Source of the DNA: CAZEPT01 sp964626965
GTDB lineage: Bacteria; Patescibacteriota; Minisyncoccia; Phycocordibacterales; UBA9973
Direction of reading: 5' to 3'
Assembly (NCBI GenBank): GCA_964626965.1
Contig: CAZVHB010000006.1
Location: 1-64,000, forward strand
Length of the DNA stretch: 64,000 nt
Shown: in pieces, positions 22,292 through 30,375 of the stretch
Layout of the letters: each line of letters begins with the position of its first letter
How positions within the stretch are numbered: position 1 is the first letter of the stretch
Notes under the pieces: model-generated
Seen by the model: only the letters and a program-made list of their open reading frames with translations
Databases searched by the model: none
What the model was told of the DNA's origin: nothing
Translations under genes and position numbers: made by a program

Positions 22292-24001
22292 TTAGTCTTC
22301 ATACAAATCCACTACACTTCGTACTTCTTCAAGAGAAGTAAGTCCATGGAGAATCTTGATAACTCCGTCTTCTTTCATATCGAGTAGTCCTTGGGTTTCC
22401 GATACTTTCTTGATCTCGCGTTCTGATGGGTTACTTGGAATAATTTCTTCTAATTTTTCATCAGTCATGATTGCTTCAAATATTCCAATACGTCCTTTGT
22501 AGCCAGTGAAGCTACATTTCTCACAGCCAACAGGGGAGAAGATATGGACTTCAGTATCAGGAGTTACGTTGTATTTATCTAAATTTTTTCCTTCGACAAT
22601 TGCTTGCGCTAAAATATCATGAATAAGCTTTTTATCATCTTCAGATACTGTTGTACTTTCTGCTTTACATTCTTTACACAATGTTCGTACAAGTCGCTGT
22701 GCAATAGAGAGGGTCAATGCAGACACCATAATCTTTGGATTCACCGAGAGGTCAGCAAGACGAGGGATCACTCCTTGTGCATTATTGGTGTGAAGTGTTG
22801 AGAACACAAGGTGACCAGTAAGCGCAGACTCCACCGCAATTTTTGCGGTTTCATCATCACGAATTTCTCCCACCATGATCACATCTGGATCCTGACGAAG
22901 TGCGGCACGAAGTCCTGAAATAAAGTCATACCCTTTTTCATGTTCTACTTGTGTTTGCGTGATACCTTTCAAATGGTATTCAATCGGATCTTCGATAGTA
23001 ATGATTTTAACTTCCGGTGAATAAATTTTTTGTAAAAATGCATAGAGTGTTGTTGTCTTTCCAGATCCTGTTGGTCCAGTGAGAAGAATAAGTCCATTTG
23101 GTTTGGTAATCTCGCGCATCATAACCGCATAGAGATCTTCATTGATTCCCATATCTTCAAGCTTCACTTGAATAGACTTTGGATTTAAAAGTCGCATCAC
23201 AAATCCTTCACCATATGCACCAGGGACAGTCGAGACACGAACAGAGATTTCTGTGTCAGCGTCAATAAAAATAGAGAACCGTCCATCTTGTGCTTTGCTT
23301 TCATTGGTGAGTTTGAGTCCTGAGACGAGTTTGAGTCGAGAGTTCACGAGCTTGTGAACTTTGTAGTCATAATTCACAACATCAAGAAGTGTTCCATCAA
23401 TACGAAATCGAAGTCGTACTTGGTCTTCTTGTGGTTCAATGTGGATATCAGAAGCACCGAGTGTAATCCCCGCACCAAGCACAACTTCGAGTAAGTGAGA
23501 AATCTTATGCTGACCACTCGTCTGATGAAGCAAGTCTTCAATAGTCTGCGATGCGTCTTGGAGTGTGTGCACATGTTCTGCAATTTCTTTAAGTATTTCA
23601 GCTTGGAGATCAAGCCCGCCAACACGAGAATTGGTTGCATGTGAAATTTCTTTAAATCGGTCCCATGATTTTTCTAGTGATGCGCGTGAACCCATATAGA
23701 AATGAGTGAACATACTTTTTTCTTCCATCATTTGCTTAAACTTAACCACACCTGGGGTATTTGGTGTATGGATCACGACATGAATATGCTTCCCGACAAC
23801 CTTAAAAGGACCAACTTCGAGTGCACGTGCTTCTTCTTCGCTGATATATCGTAGTGCTTCGTTCTCAATTGGTAAAAGTGCTAAGTTTACATACGGCAAA
23901 CCATACCGTTCAGTTGCAAGTACTTGGATCAAGTCTTCTTCTTCATTTTTTCTTATATCGTCTAACCTTTTTTGGTGGTCTTCATCGTGCATTGGGATCA
24001 T
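22292..24001 (-). CDS. pilB: type II/IV secretion-pilus ATPase PilB/GspE
   Basis: Hexameric ATPase powering type IV pilus extension or pseudopilus assembly. It has 569 residues from the ATG at 24001 (MIPMHDEDHQ). The longer frame to 24166 reads through a palindromic repeat and is not credible. An N-terminal MshEN-like domain (about 20-140) is followed by the GspE core: ASDIHIEPQ (about 180-188), RVSTVPGAYGEG, Walker A LTGPTGSGKTT (about 306-316), the Asp box TIEDPIEYH, Walker B DPDVIMVGEIRDDETA and LTGHLVFSTLHTN. A tetracysteine zinc site CKEC...CEKC lies near 460-510. No pilin or PilC gene is adjacent, so the other pilus parts are elsewhere. Confidence 0.95.
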   Translation of the reverse strand: MIPMHDEDHQKRLDDIRKNEEEDLIQVLATERYGLPYVNLALLPIENEALRYISEEEARALEVGPFKVVGKHIHVVIHTPNTPGVVKFKQMMEEKSMFTHFYMGSRASLEKSWDRFKEISHATNSRVGGLDLQAEILKEIAEHVHTLQDASQTIEDLLHQTSGQHKISHLLEVVLGAGITLGASDIHIEPQEDQVRLRFRIDGTLLDVVNYDYKVHKLVNSRLKLVSGLKLTNESKAQDGRFSIFIDADTEISVRVSTVPGAYGEGFVMRLLNPKSIQVKLEDMGINEDLYAVMMREITKPNGLILLTGPTGSGKTTTLYAFLQKIYSPEVKIITIEDPIEYHLKGITQTQVEHEKGYDFISGLRAALRQDPDVIMVGEIRDDETAKIAVESALTGHLVFSTLHTNNAQGVIPRLADLSVNPKIMVSALTLSIAQRLVRTLCKECKAESTTVSEDDKKLIHDILAQAIVEGKNLDKYNVTPDTEVHIFSPVGCEKCSFTGYKGRIGIFEAIMTDEKLEEIIPSNPSEREIKKVSETQGLLDMKEDGVIKILHGLTSLEEVRSVVDLYED

Positions 24002-24041
24002 AAACCAATTATAAAGTATAAATGCTAAATGATAAACCCCC

Positions 24042-24148
24042 ACAACCTCACCCCAACCCGAGCCTGTGGAGGAGAGGGAGCAACCTAGAGAGCGTCTTGG
24101 TTCTGTCCTCCTCTCCTTCGTAGGCTCGAAGTTAAGAGGTGGGGTTGT
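24042..24148. repeat. ACAACCTCACC palindromic element, copy 2
   Basis: About 107 bp bounded by ACAACCTCACCCC and GGTGGGGTTGT. Related to 12325-12430 in ends, length and nested internal palindromes, with diverged centres. Confidence 0.65.
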
Positions 24149-24185
24149 AAATCGTAAACTTTTCAAAAATTATATTTTCGTTTCC

Positions 24186-24214
24186 TTGTTTTTTCATACT
24201 AAGCACAGTATTAT
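24186..24214 (+). promoter_or_regulatory. leaderless promoter of vanY-like gene
   Basis: TTGTTT (24186-24191), 17-bp spacer, TATTAT (24209-24214). The +1 falls on the ATG at 24221. The same box sequences occur before 41255. Confidence 0.6.
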
Positions 24215-24220
24215 AAAGAT

Positions 24221-25099
24221 ATGAAAACACGAATACAATTTATCGTATGCATTTGTTTTTTCTTTTCTGTATTTCACGAAGCGCGGGCAATTGAAAATAT
24301 ACCCATCTCAAAAGACACACTCAATACAATCAAAAAACTCACCACTATTTCTTCTATCGACACTCTTTTAGGTACTGTACAAAAAGAATCTGTACAACTT
24401 AAAAATACAAACTGCCCAAGACCTGAAGAAAAAGTAAATAAACTCATGTCTATTGTGCAAAACACACCTGATGCATCATTAAAAATGATTAATCACGAGA
24501 GTGGATTTGATCGAAATTATATCCCAAATGATCTAGTAGATATTTCAGGTAGTATTAAAACAATCAACAACACATCAATTTGTCTTTCACATCCTGCTGC
24601 ATCACAACTTATTGTTATGGCAAGAGATATGGCAAAACTCGGACTTAAACTCAGTGTAAACTCAGGATTTCGTTCATACGACGAACAAAAAGCACTTCAT
24701 GAAAATTACGCACCAATCGCAAAAACTGTAAAATATCCTCTTGTGGCACCACCAGGAAAATCTGAACACCAATTAGGACTCGCAATTGATGTTGCAAGTG
24801 AATTCTCACCAGGGAAATTTGCAACGTCAGCTGAAAGTGCATGGCTCCACGATCACGCATACTTGTACGGATTTCTCATTAGCTATCCAGAACATGAAGA
24901 AGAAAAAACAGGTTTCATGTATGAACCATGGCACCTTCGCTACGTAGGAATAGAGAATGCACTCTTGTTGCGGGAAGCAGATTACACACTTGCTTTTAAG
25001 CCTGAATATTATAAAAAACCAATGCTCACGGAGCTCCTCTCTACGCTCAAAAATAAATTTGGCCTCAATTCAGTTACACAAGATGAAATAGGAGGATAA
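24221..25099 (+). CDS. exported VanY-type D-Ala-D-Ala carboxypeptidase
   Basis: Zinc peptidase (M15B/VanY family) that trims the terminal D-Ala of peptidoglycan stem peptides. The 292-residue protein has a signal peptide (about 1-23, cleavage after AR-A), an N-terminal helical region of about 90 residues of unknown role and the catalytic domain. SGFRSYDEQKALHENY (about 147-162), SEHQLGLAIDVAS (about 185-197, the metal-binding HxxxxxxD) and EPWHLRYVG (about 239-247, third ligand His) are visible. A second VanY domain is found fused to a pilin-like domain at 52250-53374. It sits back-to-back with pilB and next to the M23 endopeptidase, forming a cell-wall cluster. Confidence 0.92.
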   Translation: MKTRIQFIVCICFFFSVFHEARAIENIPISKDTLNTIKKLTTISSIDTLLGTVQKESVQLKNTNCPRPEEKVNKLMSIVQNTPDASLKMINHESGFDRNYIPNDLVDISGSIKTINNTSICLSHPAASQLIVMARDMAKLGLKLSVNSGFRSYDEQKALHENYAPIAKTVKYPLVAPPGKSEHQLGLAIDVASEFSPGKFATSAESAWLHDHAYLYGFLISYPEHEEEKTGFMYEPWHLRYVGIENALLLREADYTLAFKPEYYKKPMLTELLSTLKNKFGLNSVTQDEIGG

Positions 25100-25122
25100 A
25101 TCCCAAACAAAGTTTGGGATTT
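25098..25122. terminator. hairpin overlapping the vanY-like stop
   Basis: A perfect 11-bp stem AAATCCCAAAC/GTTTGGGATTT with loop AAA begins at the stop codon. Confidence 0.7.
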
Positions 25123-25123
25123 A

Positions 25124-25243
25124 TAATTTTAAATGCCAAACGCTAAATTAAAAAATAATTACAAAATACAAAAACAGCGGGGAGCCTGAAGGGCTCCCCG
25201 CTGTTTTTGTATTTCCTTTAATATTTAAAATTTAGCATTCTTA
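25124..25243. terminator. long-stem terminator flanked by inverted AT-rich repeats
   Basis: A 23-bp stem (25164-25186 / 25192-25214, core ACAGCGGGGAGCC) serves convergent vanY-like and M23 genes. On the left the repeat reads AAATGCCAAACGCTAAATT after vanY. On the right TTTAAAATTTAGCATTC is the same unit in reverse, belonging to the M23 gene. Confidence 0.85.
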
Positions 25244-26329
25244 CAGTCCATATCTTGCATTATCTCCGAGTGGATTCTTTGCCCCACGAACCTCCCAGTG
25301 GAGATGCGGACCAGTAGATTTTCCTGTATTTCCAACTGCGCCGATTTGCTCACCTTGAGATACTTTCTGACCAGTACTTACATCTACTCGAGAGAGGTGA
25401 CCATAGAGCGTCTGTGTACCATTTGGGTGAGAAAGAATGATATAGTTTCCATATCCAGTATTATAGCCCCCAGTTTTTGCAATCAAGACTGTTGCATCTG
25501 CTGCTGCATAGACAGGAGTTCCGGTCGGTGCACCAATATCGGTTCCGTTATACCCATGAAGCCCTTGTGTTCGAATACCACCACGGACCGGTCGCATGAA
25601 ATACCCTTGTACATCTTTTGCCCATGACTTGATAATCTTTGTTGCACCAGCGAGTACTTTTGTGGCTGGTTTCTTTGGAGTTTGTTTTGGTTTTGGTTCA
25701 GCTATTTCTCCATTTGGGATAATAATCGTTTCACCATACGCGAGCTCACTCTCAAGCTCAAGTCCGTTGAATGCGCCGATTTCTTCAGCATCAGCACCAT
25801 ATTTGCGAGCAATAGATTTAAGAGTATCTCCTTTCTTTACCACATATGATACTCCATCAACAGGCAAGATTACCAAAACATCTCCCACTTTTGGACTTTC
25901 ATTTTTCTTGAGATTATTTGCCCATCTGACAGTATTTTCAGTTACATCAAAAAGTTTAGCGATCTTAGAGACGGTATCACCTTGGTGGACAGTATATACA
26001 GAAATAGTATCAGAGTGCGTAGTATCATCTACTTCTACGTTTGTACCAAGAGGACCAACAATAGGCTCAAGAAGTCCTTGACTTAAGGATGCATCATCTT
26101 GTGCGAGGACAACTTTTTTACTGGCAGAAAACACATCTGTGTTTGGGTCAGGGAGGACCATGTTCTGAACATGACCGTTTGATGGAAGCACCTGTGCTTC
26201 AGCACTTGAAAAGAAGTTAGAGAAAAAAGAAGCTCGTGCAATCTCAGGAAAAGCATTAATACAGACAAGAGACAGGACAAAAAAAGCAATATGTTGTTGC
26301 TTTATAGTATAAGGTGCTTTTTTTGACAC
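25241..26329 (-). CDS. exported LysM-M23 peptidoglycan endopeptidase
   Basis: 362 residues from a GTG start. A signal-like N-terminus (about 12-32, FFVLSLVCINAFPEIARA) comes first, then two LysM domains that bind peptidoglycan (YTVHQGDTVSKIAKLF at about 109-124 and YVVKKGDTLKSIARKYG at about 155-171). A basic linker and an M23/LytM peptidase domain (about 240-360) follow. The zinc ligands are visible in LHGYNGTDIG (HxxxD) and PHLHWEVRG (HxH). The family cleaves peptide cross-bridges. No clear -10 close to the GTG; the start is the least certain part. Clustered with VanY and PilB, it may remodel the wall for growth or for surface machines. Confidence 0.93.
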   Translation of the reverse strand: MSKKAPYTIKQQHIAFFVLSLVCINAFPEIARASFFSNFFSSAEAQVLPSNGHVQNMVLPDPNTDVFSASKKVVLAQDDASLSQGLLEPIVGPLGTNVEVDDTTHSDTISVYTVHQGDTVSKIAKLFDVTENTVRWANNLKKNESPKVGDVLVILPVDGVSYVVKKGDTLKSIARKYGADAEEIGAFNGLELESELAYGETIIIPNGEIAEPKPKQTPKKPATKVLAGATKIIKSWAKDVQGYFMRPVRGGIRTQGLHGYNGTDIGAPTGTPVYAAADATVLIAKTGGYNTGYGNYIILSHPNGTQTLYGHLSRVDVSTGQKVSQGEQIGAVGNTGKSTGPHLHWEVRGAKNPLGDNARYGL

Positions 26330-26462
26330 ACGAGTGAGATAGGTATGGTATCGTGTATTTTGTTTTTTATCTTTAAAAATAAGCCTTTTTTGTCCAAAAA
26401 CCGTAGTTTTATGGATCTTTTCAGGAAATTGGTCAATTAACAGAGATCACTGTATTTATTGG

Positions 26463-26516
26463 TATTAAGGAGTATACTATATATAGTACACCGCTCTCTT
26501 AATCCTAGTAAACTAG
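26463..26516. promoter_or_regulatory. palindromic sequences upstream of the 26593 gene
   Basis: TACTATATATAGTA (26475-26488, perfect 14-bp palindrome) sits inside a larger ATTAAGGAG ... CTCTTAAT pairing and is followed by CCTAGT-AA-ACTAGG. Either a hairpin in a short RNA or operator-like sites; no coding sequence lies in 26330-26592. Confidence 0.35.
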
Positions 26517-26557
26517 GTGTCTACAGTCAATAGCGATATTTTACTAGAACACATTTA

Positions 26558-26586
26558 TTGACTTTTATAAACATAAATTACATAAT
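26558..26586 (+). promoter_or_regulatory. leaderless promoter of the secretion-locus large protein
   Basis: TTGACT (26558-26563), 17-bp spacer, CATAAT (26581-26586). The +1 falls on the ATG at 26593. Confidence 0.6.
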
Positions 26587-26592
26587 ATTTAT

Positions 26593-29500
26593 ATGTCTCA
26601 GGAAAATCTACCAACTCTAGACAAATCACTCATTTCTTTAAAGCAAGAACTCTTGGCGAACATCGGAAGTAAAGGAGATAACGCTCGAGTACGAGAAAAC
26701 ATTCTTCCAAGAATCGCTGACTTTGCACTCGCTGGACGAGAAACAAAATTCAAAGAAGTACTCGAAGATTATTGTAAACTCTACAAAATACCTAAGGATG
26801 AACACAAACTCTTAGAAGACGCGATTACGTCTTTTGTGACAAAAAACAAAGAGACGATCCATGCAGTGAGTCAAAAAAAAGAAGCTCTAGTCACACCAAT
26901 CCAAAAAAACACCAAGACGCCTAATAAAACAACAGAAGTTCCTCAAAACGAAACTCCACAAAAAAAAATACCAGACGCAGACGACCTAGAAATAAAACAA
27001 AAAAGAGAAACGCCACTCCTAACACAGAGCGCAGAAATACTCAGAAACACGCCTATAGTACAGAAAGAAAAGACACCAGAAGTAAGAGGAAGTAAGTATG
27101 TAGAAAAGAAAACAAGTTCCTCAAACAAATTTGACCTAAATACGGCAGAATTGTTAGACCAGCAAGAAAAAGCATCCTACAAAAAAATTCGTGCACAAGG
27201 AGACAAGTTTATTGATACTATTTTTTCGAAAGCAAAAAAACAAGCATTCGAGAAAAAGATAGAGAGTATTAAACAAAAGAGAACAGACTCAGCAATAACA
27301 AAACCAGAACCAACTCTTACACAGAAAGAACCAATAACAGTAGAACCTATCCAGATAGCCAGTACCGACACATACACAATACCACCAGAATTAACACCAC
27401 TACGATCAGCACCAATCGCAATCGACACAACATCAAAAAAAACATCTATGATGGAACCAACAAAAAAACCAGAAACAAAAGAAAAGAAGAAGAACCTGGA
27501 TCAATTGATCGATGAAATACTTCGTGAACCAGGCGTACGAGAAAAAATAGAAAAATTTATCGCAAATGCACAAGAACACGGAATAGTTGCTGTTACTCAT
27601 GGTGGTACATATAAAGTACAGCAAGACATCAACCCAAAAATAGAAGGCGGACTCTCATTTAAAAAAGGAGAAAAAGTCTTGACCCCAAAACCAGATTTTG
27701 ATGGGCAAGTGACAGGATTCTTGCTCAACCAGTTTGGTATTCCCGTCAACGAACAACAATTTGTAAAAACTGGAACAAAGTTTGATCTAGAAAATGAACA
27801 AAAAGGAGACATCTATTTCGACGTCGCAGAAAATGGAAAAATTCTGCAAGTATATGAAGATCCAAAAACGGGAAAGATACACATTACATTTGGTAATCAC
27901 TTTGACGAAAGAGATGTCAAAACTTCTTCTGCTGATATTCTGTATCGAGTACTCAAAAAAATTAATGGCAAAAAAGGTGTTTTAACAATGAGTAATTTTC
28001 CTGCAATTAACTATGGTCATCTGTTAGATCAAGAAGTTGCAACTCCTCAAGCTGACATCGACGCGATTAATCAAAAAAGAGCTGAAGAGGGAATGGAACC
28101 ATTTCCGCGAATAGATCACTACCAATTCATAGAAAAAACACCTTTAAATCAAGAAGCTCTTGAAGAACTCATCAGATTCACCAATGATGCTGACAATCTC
28201 ATGATGCCACTTGAGATACGCAAAACACATAAAAAGGGTCTATCAGAAACCGTCTACGGACATTATCGTACACTTCCATTTGAAAAAATCATAGAGCATT
28301 TTGCGAGTGGGAAAAAAGCGACAGATCCACTTGATAAAGAAATACTCGAAGAGACAGTGCACCAAAAAACAGGCCGAGGTGCCACAAAAGAAGAAATAGA
28401 GAAAAAAACTCAATTGATACAACAAGAAATAATCGTAGAAAGAGCTAAAAAAAACCCGACTCAACCACTCACCGATACAGAACTCAAAGAACTCGTTGAT
28501 AAAAAATTGGCATTGTTTTTTACAAGTCGAAAAAATCGTACACTGGCACACATTTCCAACGCTGAGACTGGTATAGAAAATGCAGAAAAAGAAATGACAG
28601 CTTGGTCTATGCCGGAGGGTACAGAAAAGTTAGGTAGAGTATTAATCAGTAATGAAAAAAACAAAACCTCAAAAATTGCCACCAAAGAAGTTGTCTTTGC
28701 AAAAAAATTCAACTATGACTCACTGATTACTTTTAATGAAGAAGGCGCATTCGTATCTCGACCAGGGCATAACTTACGCGAGATATATGAAACAATCAAA
28801 GAAAAATACCCAGAGGCAGTTTTTCAAAACTCAATGATTTTATACTATCCAGAAAAAACAGCATTCAATGAAAGAGAATTCCTCCACGCAATCGGTGTTG
28901 ATTATGCAGAAACAAAAAAAGAGGACACAGAGGTAAAGCGCGCAAATCTTAAAAAAGGACTTACATTTTTTGATGAAAATAATAACCTCGTCTCAATTGA
29001 GAGTATTAAAAACGAGATTGTGACACTTACAAGTACTCTTGGTAATAAGAGCGCAGAACATATTGAAACTCTCCTTGAATTCATCAACACAGGTGTATTT
29101 ACACCTGCCCCAACTCTCAAAAAAGAAAATAGTGGGGCAGAACAATTTAACCCTCTTGATGTGTATAAAAATACCGTGACAGATAAACAATACACGATTA
29201 CAAAATCTGATGCGGAGTACGTATACTATAGAGAAGCAGGTAAGACAGGAGAAGAAAAAACAAAAATTCCTTATATAAAAAAAATGGTATCAGAAGGTAC
29301 GTTTAAAAAAGTAGAAAAAGAAGTAATACTTGAAACTCCTGAAGAAAAAGAAGAGAAGCCGATTATCGGACCACTTACAAACAGAGCAGGATTAGAAAAA
29401 AAATTACATACAGAACTTGGGTGGCCAGAAGAAATCCTCAAGTTTCTCCCTGATAGTGACATTGTAGCTATAAACAACAATAGAAAGTTATACACTGAAG

Positions 29501-30063
29501 CAAAAGATGGACCAGAATACAGAGAAAAAGCACGACAGCATAGAATCGAAAAAATCAATGCTGAACTTGCTATCATCTACGACAGAATGAACAAACGTGA
29601 AATAGAAATTACAAATATTAGACAGCAAATACGTGAATATAAAAATAAAGACAATCAAACAAATACTAAACCACAGGAGCTAGATACAGAGAAGACAGAA
29701 AAAACCACTGCAGGAGAACCGGAAAACATATCTCAACCAATAGAACTTTCAGTTGAAGATACGTCAGACACACACCAAGAAGAGAAGCCAGACGCACCGA
29801 CACAGAAAGAAGGATATATAGATTTTGAAAAGATAAAAAATTCATTAGGGGATTCAAAATTTTTATACAAACTCCTTACTGATAAGTATAATCAGATTGG
29901 ATTCAAAAAAACTGCAGAATTAAACAAACTAGCTGGTATAAAAAATAGTGACGGACTGTCCGGACTAGTTACTGCTTACATTACGGCAAAAAAAGCAAAC
30001 ACTAACATAGATCTGGTTGCTGAGATGGAAAAGACGCTTCGTGGTTTAAAAGATAAAAAATAA
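26593..30063 (+). CDS. very large charged cytoplasmic protein of the secretion-like locus
   Basis: I do not recognise this 1156-residue protein. Residues 1-90 look helical and globular. About 95-310 is a disordered Lys/Thr/Pro/Glu-rich stretch. About 305-560 is a folded region (HGIVAVTHGGTYKVQQDINP, FDGQVTGFLLNQFG, LTMSNFPAINYGHLL). About 560-1000 alternates helices with short domains (including YKNTVTDKQYTITKSDAEYV, about 862-881). The end again has a disordered acidic linker and a small helical domain (about 1075-1156). There is no signal peptide or membrane helix. It is followed 5 nt later by a small acidic protein and then by an 815-residue-class membrane protein, which suggests one operon. 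A cytoplasmic scaffold or effector-like role is speculation. Confidence 0.75.
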   Translation: MSQENLPTLDKSLISLKQELLANIGSKGDNARVRENILPRIADFALAGRETKFKEVLEDYCKLYKIPKDEHKLLEDAITSFVTKNKETIHAVSQKKEALVTPIQKNTKTPNKTTEVPQNETPQKKIPDADDLEIKQKRETPLLTQSAEILRNTPIVQKEKTPEVRGSKYVEKKTSSSNKFDLNTAELLDQQEKASYKKIRAQGDKFIDTIFSKAKKQAFEKKIESIKQKRTDSAITKPEPTLTQKEPITVEPIQIASTDTYTIPPELTPLRSAPIAIDTTSKKTSMMEPTKKPETKEKKKNLDQLIDEILREPGVREKIEKFIANAQEHGIVAVTHGGTYKVQQDINPKIEGGLSFKKGEKVLTPKPDFDGQVTGFLLNQFGIPVNEQQFVKTGTKFDLENEQKGDIYFDVAENGKILQVYEDPKTGKIHITFGNHFDERDVKTSSADILYRVLKKINGKKGVLTMSNFPAINYGHLLDQEVATPQADIDAINQKRAEEGMEPFPRIDHYQFIEKTPLNQEALEELIRFTNDADNLMMPLEIRKTHKKGLSETVYGHYRTLPFEKIIEHFASGKKATDPLDKEILEETVHQKTGRGATKEEIEKKTQLIQQEIIVERAKKNPTQPLTDTELKELVDKKLALFFTSRKNRTLAHISNAETGIENAEKEMTAWSMPEGTEKLGRVLISNEKNKTSKIATKEVVFAKKFNYDSLITFNEEGAFVSRPGHNLREIYETIKEKYPEAVFQNSMILYYPEKTAFNEREFLHAIGVDYAETKKEDTEVKRANLKKGLTFFDENNNLVSIESIKNEIVTLTSTLGNKSAEHIETLLEFINTGVFTPAPTLKKENSGAEQFNPLDVYKNTVTDKQYTITKSDAEYVYYREAGKTGEEKTKIPYIKKMVSEGTFKKVEKEVILETPEEKEEKPIIGPLTNRAGLEKKLHTELGWPEEILKFLPDSDIVAINNNRKLYTEAKDGPEYREKARQHRIEKINAELAIIYDRMNKREIEITNIRQQIREYKNKDNQTNTKPQELDTEKTEKTTAGEPENISQPIELSVEDTSDTHQEEKPDAPTQKEGYIDFEKIKNSLGDSKFLYKLLTDKYNQIGFKKTAELNKLAGIKNSDGLSGLVTAYITAKKANTNIDLVAEMEKTLRGLKDKK

Positions 30064-30068
30064 AGCAT

Positions 30069-30374
30069 ATGCAACAAGAACAAACAATAGAATTTCTCAA
30101 AAGCATCTACAGTCTCTTTGAAGGAGAAGAACTTCCAATAGAGATACAAGAAGATGTCGAGAGTGAGGTAGGACTCCTGATTTTTCAAGGAGTAGTCGCT
30201 ATTTCAAGTATCCAACTCAAAAAACCGGAACAAGAAACTCTTGAAAAACTCTTTGACGAAAATGCGCCTATGCACGAGATTGTTTCGTTTCTTGAAACAC
30301 ATGTAAAAAATTTCCCTGAAGTACTAAAAAAAGTAGGGTCGAGTGTTATGAGCATGTTAAAAAAGAATGCATAA
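30069..30374 (+). CDS. small acidic helical protein
   Basis: Unknown 101-residue protein, mostly helical and acidic in its N-terminal half (LFEGEELPIEIQEDVESEVG) and basic at the end (MLKKNA). No membrane segment. It starts 5 nt after the preceding stop, and its TAA is followed after one base by the next ATG (30376), so translation is probably coupled. The size and placement between two giant proteins resemble a chaperone or adaptor, but no motif confirms this. Confidence 0.65.
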   Translation: MQQEQTIEFLKSIYSLFEGEELPIEIQEDVESEVGLLIFQGVVAISSIQLKKPEQETLEKLFDENAPMHEIVSFLETHVKNFPEVLKKVGSSVMSMLKKNA

Positions 30375-30375
30375 T

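Noticed and set aside
24002..24166. 55-residue N-terminal extension of PilB
   Set aside because: Reads through the ACAACCTCACC repeat; no family similarity. ATGs at 24001 or 23992 fit GspE proteins.
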